64,000 bases of DNA from Pseudisothecium myosuroides (lineage: Eukaryota; Streptophyta; Bryopsida; Hypnales; Lembophyllaceae). Below, piece by piece: positions 59,046 through 64,000 of the stretch. The DNA is taken from positions 30,064,987 to 30,128,986 of the forward strand of contig OX637290.1 of the NCBI GenBank assembly GCA_951799445.1, in the 5' to 3' direction. The notes beneath the pieces are model-generated. The model was not told the origin of the DNA. It saw only the letters and a program-made list of their open reading frames with translations, and ran no database searches. How positions within the stretch are numbered: the stretch's first letter is position 1; each line of letters opens with the position of its first letter. The position numbers and the translations under genes are program-made.

Positions 59046-59515
59046 GCATCTGCAATGGACACGCGAACAACACCTCTATCGGTACTTTACCGGGTTGTCA
59101 GTCTTTAGAAAAAAATTGCACCCCAATGCAACCGTCATGGGTCTCGGCACTTCCACGGTCTCGGTATGCGATCCCCTGAGTCCAGCAAATTTCCAAATTT
59201 TGAAGGGCCCACAAGTTGATTCCCGGTAGAAATAATAATTATTGTCAACTTTTTCCCGCATTGTCAACCCTTTCCCGCATGGTTAAGCGTACCAATCAAT
59301 TCAAACTTCCCTTGATTCAATGAAAAGTCTTTTTTAATGTAGATTCTCTTCTTTCTTTCTTTTTATAATGCTAAAGGTCCATTTGACGTTTGGATTGCCG
59401 GCTTTGCATTGGGGTGATTTGTTTAAAAAAGGATCGGCACTATGTGGGCCTCATGGAATGCCCCTCCATTTGCTGATAGAGGGATTGTTTGCCGAGACAC
59501 CACTACAGATACTCT
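59046..59515. mobile_element. Candidate AGCATCTGCA-ended miniature element
   Basis: The left AGCATCTGCAATGG and the right CCACTACAGATACTCT are imperfect inverted repeats of a type common in plant miniature elements. TCTCGGCACTTCC and inner CCGGG/CCGGC phrases fill the left part. No clear target duplication. Boundaries approximate. Confidence 0.4.
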
Positions 59516-59734
59516 GAAGAAGGGTGCTTTTGCATGAACTATCAAGGCATGTTGTAAAGCCACCATCATGACAATTCACTTGGGCATTAATGCCTTCACC
59601 TAATTATTGTATCTCATTTATTCAATAAATGTGGCATTGACTTATGTCATGCAATTAAGCTAAGAGCAAATTCTTGATGCCATGTAATCTATAGTGCATT
59701 ATTCATTACATTACACTTACTATTTAATCCTTGA
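59516..59734. other. Short spacer
   Basis: Nothing recognised. Confidence 0.3.
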
Positions 59735-59905
59735 AAGACCCTTGAGGTCCTTTGGAGTGCCCAAGGGAGTTCAACTTTGAAAATTCAAAAAAAATAGATG
59801 CCTTATCCAAAAATTCTATTTTTTTTCTTAAGAATTCTTGATTTTCAATTGCCAATACTAGAAAAAAAAATTAGCAAAAGGTGTCACCACCTATGCTTAA
59901 TGGAC
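59735..59905 (+). repeat. Partial relative of the element at 48471-48825
   Basis: GTGCCCAAGGGAGTTCAACT, AGATGCCTTATCCAAAAATT and AAAAGGTGTCACCACCTATG follow the order of the right half of 48471-48825, but the terminal repeat has been lost or replaced. Confidence 0.5.
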
Positions 59906-59929
59906 AGTTAAGGGAGTTAAGGTAGGAGG

Positions 59930-60222
59930 CTCATTAACCGACCAAGCTGTAAAAAGCGATCATGGCACAGAGGTACATTTTGCTTTCTTCCATGTACTAA
60001 CAATGTACATTTCAAGAGGTGGTCGCTTTTAGTGACCAATGCGCTTCAACTTCAAAAATTCATAACTAATTCCACAAAGGTTCAAAAAATATGAAACAAC
60101 TTAGGTTAGATGCGAATTCCATTTTTCTTCTTACTAAAATTTACTGAAAATTGTTTCAAGGAGTTTAGCTTCCCCCAATAGGCAAACAGCTCTTAAATGG
60201 TCGCTTTAAGAGCAGATTACCT
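59930..60222 (-). mobile_element. AGGTAG-family element carrying repeat R2, TA-flanked
   Basis: The ends AGGTAGGAGGCTC and GAGCAGATTACCT are imperfect inverted repeats flanked by TA. The interior is R2 in inverse orientation (CATTTCAAGAGGTGGTCGC, then ACTGAAAATTGTTTC). Confidence 0.55.
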
Positions 60223-61678
60223 TACCTTATAAAATTGTCTGAGACTTTAGGGTGGCAAGTTTGGGTGCAAGTTGCAGGAAGCCATGCTGACCATACGGAC
60301 TTTCGAGACTGCAGCCTCTCCATGCCGAAGGATCTGGCCGGATGAGCCCCTCAGGGCATGCCAAATGGACCCTCACCACGTGGCAGATCGCTCGGCCCAG
60401 CTGTCCTCATGGAGCCGAAAGACGTCGATCGTCCGTCCGTCCGCCCGTTCGTCCCGCTTTCGTCCGTCTCTCGACGATCGTCCGTCGATCTTCCGTCGAT
60501 AGGGCGTCCCTCCTCTCCCGCGTGGCCCATATCTCCCACAATCCCCTCCCACTATCACCATGGATTTCCGTTCTCGCTCCCCAGGGATTGTCAATCACCG
60601 GTAATGCTGCGTCCCGAATTGCTTCCCAATTTCAGATCTCGGTGACCTCGGTGTGTGTTTTGTGGTGTGTCGTGAATCAAATTTGGCAAGAAAATCGGGC
60701 CGAAAATCGTATGCATTCTCTCATTAATTCGACTTTGTCTGACTCAAATCTGTGAAAATTTCCAGAATGTTTTAAGGTGCTGAGTTATGTTGGGTCGGTA
60801 CAGATGTGTCGAGAATCAAGTTTGGCAAGAAAATCTTATGCATTCTCTCAATTTGGCTTTGTCTGACTCAAATCTGTGAAAACTTCAAGAATGTTTTAAG
60901 GTGGCGAGTTGGGTACGTTGAGTCGGTGACAAAATTTGAGGTTTGGAGGGAAATGTATGGAGAATAATCGCTATTTGAGACCTCGTGATTCATTGCATCG
61001 GGTTTTGCTCTTTGGGTCGATATGTGCCGTTCCGACACTGAGGTCGCGTTTGGTTTTTTGAGAATGACATGGCTTTGGTTGTCGTCGTGGCTGCTATGAC
61101 TTTGGTTGTGAAGGTGCATTGGGTACAGAAAGAAATTAATGTTCTGTTTTCGGAATTTTCGGTTGTCTTGATTGTTTCGGAAAGTTTTTGTTTTATTTTG
61201 GCAATTGTGAAATCGTACCTGGTGGTTTGTAATGAGATGTTTTTGTTGGAGAGAGGCTTGTGAAATACACTGCGTTGATCTCTGTGTCAAGGTTGTAATC
61301 TCTACGCTTAGGGATAGTCTTGAGCTTGTTGGACTTCTTTGCATGATACGCTTCGCGATGAGCTTTGTATAATGGAATCTGCTTTCGTTTATTTGCTCTG
61401 GGTACCATGAGGTTTTGGATTCAATTACTTTGTTTCCTACAGGTATTTGTATCCCAAAATTGATCACCTTACAAAAACTTGATGTAGGGGAGTTCGTCTG
61501 GGAAGAAATGCTAGGGCAGGGTCAGTCCAGTTAATAATTTTTGTGATTTGGTTATAGCAACCTTTCAAAAGAAAAGGAAAAAAATCTTGGCTGCTATATT
61601 CATTTGACGTCCATTCTTGGAAGTGTTGCCTTGACAGGAGCATCGCCTGTGTGAGAGTTGGCTATCCCTTGGGTTACA
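60223..61678 (+). promoter_or_regulatory. GC-rich promoter and leader of the carrier gene
   Basis: A CpG-rich block at 60260-60610 contains a GTCCGTCCGTCC / GTCCGTCGATC short-unit repeat. It is followed by ACCG|GTAATGC, a possible leader donor at about 60599. Long frames on both strands here are Arg/Pro/Ser low-complexity and are rejected as genes. A tandem duplication of about 138 bases lies at 60668-60920. Confidence 0.45.
60668..60920 (+). repeat. 138-bp tandem duplication in the carrier gene leader region
   Basis: GTGTCGTGAATCAAATTTGG at 60668 recurs as GTGTCGAGAATCAAGTTTGG at 60806, and AATGTTTTAAGGTG recurs near 60766 and 60890. One copy has lost about 18 bases. Confidence 0.8.
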
Positions 61679-63884
61679 ATGGCGGATACCTCGACTAGAA
61701 TTTCTCCTCGAACGACTCATTACCTGACCTCGCGGTGGTCTCCCGAGAGAGGATTGCTGCCGGCAGGCGGATTTCAGTGGATTGAAGACAGGCTGCAAGA
61801 AGCGAGCAAGAAGCTCTCCAGACGCAACAGAGGGCGGGTGGGAAGCGTAAGTAGGTATGGCAGCAGCTGTGAACACATGGGCACCCTGGGCTTTGCTCGG
61901 GTCACTGGTGGTCTTGATGACTCTCAGGTAAATTATTTTTTCAAGGTCTTTTTAAACACATTAATTTTCTGACTACTTGTGCAATTTCTGACTACAAGCT
62001 TATTAGACTTTTTGTAAAAGTCTAATAAGAGTCTAATAAGCATCTCCATCTTCACAGTGGAGATGCTGACCTTGATTTTGTGATAGGGTTGAACAGGTGT
62101 ATGCAGTCCTTTTTTTGTTGGTTCAATCATGAATCGTGTACAGTGCTGAGTTGAAAGGATAACTTCAATTTACCAGACCATTTATGGAAACATGCATCGC
62201 ATATTAGGTCACATGAGTAATTCAAATGCCCTAGGCTTGATGGTAATATGCATTCCGAATAGAATTGCGTGATCATATGTGTAAGATAATGTCACTGTAA
62301 CAAACTACTCATCAGTACTAGCTGACTTCTTTTTGTTGTCAAGGACTCAGTGATTTGGGCCTCTCTACATGTGTTTTCCGGAAGGAGATTTTTTTTGATG
62401 TGTTAATTTGTTTCATTGATGAATGCAGCAAAAATTCGAGGAGGCGGAAGATATGGCGCTGGAGACGTTAGAGGAGTTGGGAGAGAAGGCAGGGGAGGTT
62501 AAGGAGTTTGCTAAGGATCACCGAGTGCCCGTTCCTCAGACGCGTCTTCCTGTCGTGGGGCCAGTCCATAGTTTGGTGCTTAAGCAGGTCCGTCTTGATA
62601 CAGCTTGAATTGAAACTGTTGATCTGTCACTGTTGTCTTCAAGTCTCTCAGGATTTTATTCAATTTCACTTGATTTTGACGTGTCCAAATACCATCACTG
62701 CCTTTGCTAATTTAGCGTTTTCTTGATAAAATGCTAATGTAGCAGGACTTGCTGACCATGGTGCCTAAACGGTCAAAAAATAGGTCACGTCCTTGTCTAT
62801 AGGAGTTGAAATGAATCATTTTGGAAGCTTGTATAAGTATAGCAGATTATCTATATAAAGAAGGAACCATGCCCTACATTTTTGAACTATAGAATTGAAA
62901 TAAGTTTTTGCAGTTTCTAGAATTGACTACCAGCTTCCAATGAATGTGGACATTTTATTTTTAGCTTGGGCACGTGAGGTAATAGCGTAACGTACAAGTG
63001 CAAATTCTAATGTTCCTGCTGCTAACTCAGCTTTGGTATTGTGTAGTTGTTGTGTGGCATTGTAGCAGGTGGGGTGGCAGGGACCTTAGTCAATCCACTT
63101 GAAATTATCAAGACGCGTGTCATGGGGGGTCAGGGAGGCCGCACAGTCGGCCAAGTTGTTCATAGAGTGACGGAAGTGGAAGGAATTCAAAGTGTTTTGG
63201 TTAATAACTTCGGTATCAGCGTTATTCGCTCAGCGCTCGACAAAGGTATCCAGGTATGAGAGTGTTACATGCCTACATATGACTTCGAATCTCTTTTGAT
63301 CTGTAACATTTATTTTATTTTGTTTGAATATGTCATTGTCAACTTTGAGTATTCAGAGAGACAGCGAATGTGTTCCATGAATGTACTTCGATTCAAGGAT
63401 TGGAACTTGACATTCACGCAATTTAGAGTGTGGCATTTTTTGGAATTAACTTTAAGAATTTTTAGGATAGACATTTTTGCATTTAGGATGATATGGAGTA
63501 CATTTCGCTTTTGATACTTACATGATTGTCAATAGCCCCAAGATGCGGATGTTGTCCCATTTTAATGAATTTGGCGTTGATTGATGATCTAAAAGATGGA
63601 TGGGAACCCAAAACAAGTTAAGGACAAATGCTGGTGGTTGAAAGATTGTGTGCTTAATTAACAGGAGGTAAAGGTCTGCTCTAACAAGTGATGTGCTCTT
63701 TCTGCAGTTTACTACGTTTGAAGCAGTGAAGAGGACCGAGAAAAGGGAGCAAGTTAAGGATCCCAAAGTGTTACCCTTGCCTCGTACCATCCCCATAGCC
63801 ACCTTAGCGGGTGCGGCAGCAGGGTTTACTTCAACATTATTCACTTATCCGTTTATGGTACTTAATGACCGTATAGTTTTGAAC
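61679..63884 (+). CDS. BT1-like mitochondrial carrier family protein, 5' part (gene runs off the window)
   Basis: Exons 61679-61927, 62429-62587, 63047-63253 and 63708-63884, all phase 0 with GT-AG introns, give the first 264 residues. The last donor is at 63885 and the rest lies beyond the window. The N-terminal 130 residues are hydrophilic (MADTSTRISPRTTHYL..., then an acidic helix). Carrier repeat 1 follows: CGIVAGGVAGTLVNPLEIIK (139-158) has the PLEIIK signature, then GGQGGRTVGQVVHRV and VIRSALDKGIQFTTFEAVKR. Repeat 2 starts IATLAGAAAGFTSTLFTYPF (235-254) but its signature reads PFMVLN instead of PLELIK. BT1-type carriers move adenine nucleotides across plastid or mitochondrial inner membranes; here the substrate is uncertain. 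The start ATG has an in-frame stop just upstream. Confidence 0.82.
61999..62067. repeat. Two adjacent hairpins in carrier intron 1
   Basis: CTTATTAGACTTTT (61999-62012) pairs with AAAAGTCTAATAAG (62016-62029). GTCTAATAAG then repeats directly at 62031. Next, AGCATCTCCA (62039-62048) pairs with TGGAGATGCT (62058-62067). The second pair resembles miniature-element ends brought together. Confidence 0.8.
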
Positions 63885-64000
63885 GTAAGTATTCCCATCA
63901 AACCATGTTACATGTCTGAAATGCGTAGCAGAAATAATAAGAATGCAACAAACGTGGCACTACGTCGTCTTGCTTCGATCTGTACAAGGCTTTTGTATTG
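63885..64000 (+). other. Intron 4 of the carrier gene, cut by the window edge
   Basis: Starts GTAAGTATTCCC directly after the exon ending VLN. No acceptor with continuing carrier sequence is seen before the window ends. Confidence 0.6.

Noticed and set aside
60342..60755. Long plus-strand frame and antisense partners in the CpG-rich block
   Set aside because: Encodes low-complexity Arg/Ser/Pro from GTCCGTC repeats, with open frames on both strands. This is typical of a GC-rich promoter.
60868..61467. 199-codon minus-strand frame upstream of the carrier gene
   Set aside because: No recognisable motif, and it lies across a tandem duplication in the leader region. Its composition is unlike the genes here.

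Overview
The window looks like nuclear DNA of a land plant. It carries five clear plant genes whose GT-AG introns can be placed by eye, one further intronless plant-type gene, and long AT-rich spacers full of short inverted-repeat transposons. A seed-free lineage (moss, liverwort, lycophyte or fern) seems likely from the unusual repeats and the divergent gene versions, but that is an inference and I cannot name the species. No rRNA, tRNA, CRISPR or prokaryotic operon was seen.

Layout: 1-2540, spacer with an inverted-repeat element. 2948-4685 (+), a 3-exon gene for a small single-pass membrane protein of unknown function. 5798-7068 (-), an intronless HAL2/SAL1-type phosphatase with a frameshift near its C-terminus. 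7.3-25.1 kb, a transposon-rich desert with TTAA-flanked elements, a pogo-like element holding a Harbinger-like element, and a possible retroelement leader. 25.15-32.2 kb (+), an ALE2-like receptor kinase with a long GC-rich leader and 8 coding exons. 32.2-37.9 kb, a repeat desert with elements nested inside elements. 37996-41356 (-), an IST1-like ESCRT-III-associated protein with 6 coding exons. 42.7-48.8 kb, repeats (hAT-like, TTAA-type, TA microsatellite). 49291-56260 (+), a 17-exon plastid-type kinase of the STN7/STN8 class with a long C-terminal extension. 56.3-60.2 kb, repeats including a 237-bp-arm hairpin. 61679 to the right edge (+), the first four coding exons of a BT1-like mitochondrial carrier family protein.

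The genes do not form a pathway; this is ordinary plant gene order. Roles inferred from family are sulfur/PAP nucleotide metabolism, cell-surface signalling, endosomal sorting, thylakoid phosphorylation and organellar nucleotide transport.

The strongest unusual signal is a set of non-autonomous elements in three size classes (about 940, 645 and 230 bp). All begin and end with TTAA followed by CCC-type inverted repeats, and a related empty site elsewhere in the window supports TTAA target duplication. TTAA duplication is the hallmark of piggyBac-type transposition, which is little known in land plants. No transposase gene is visible here.
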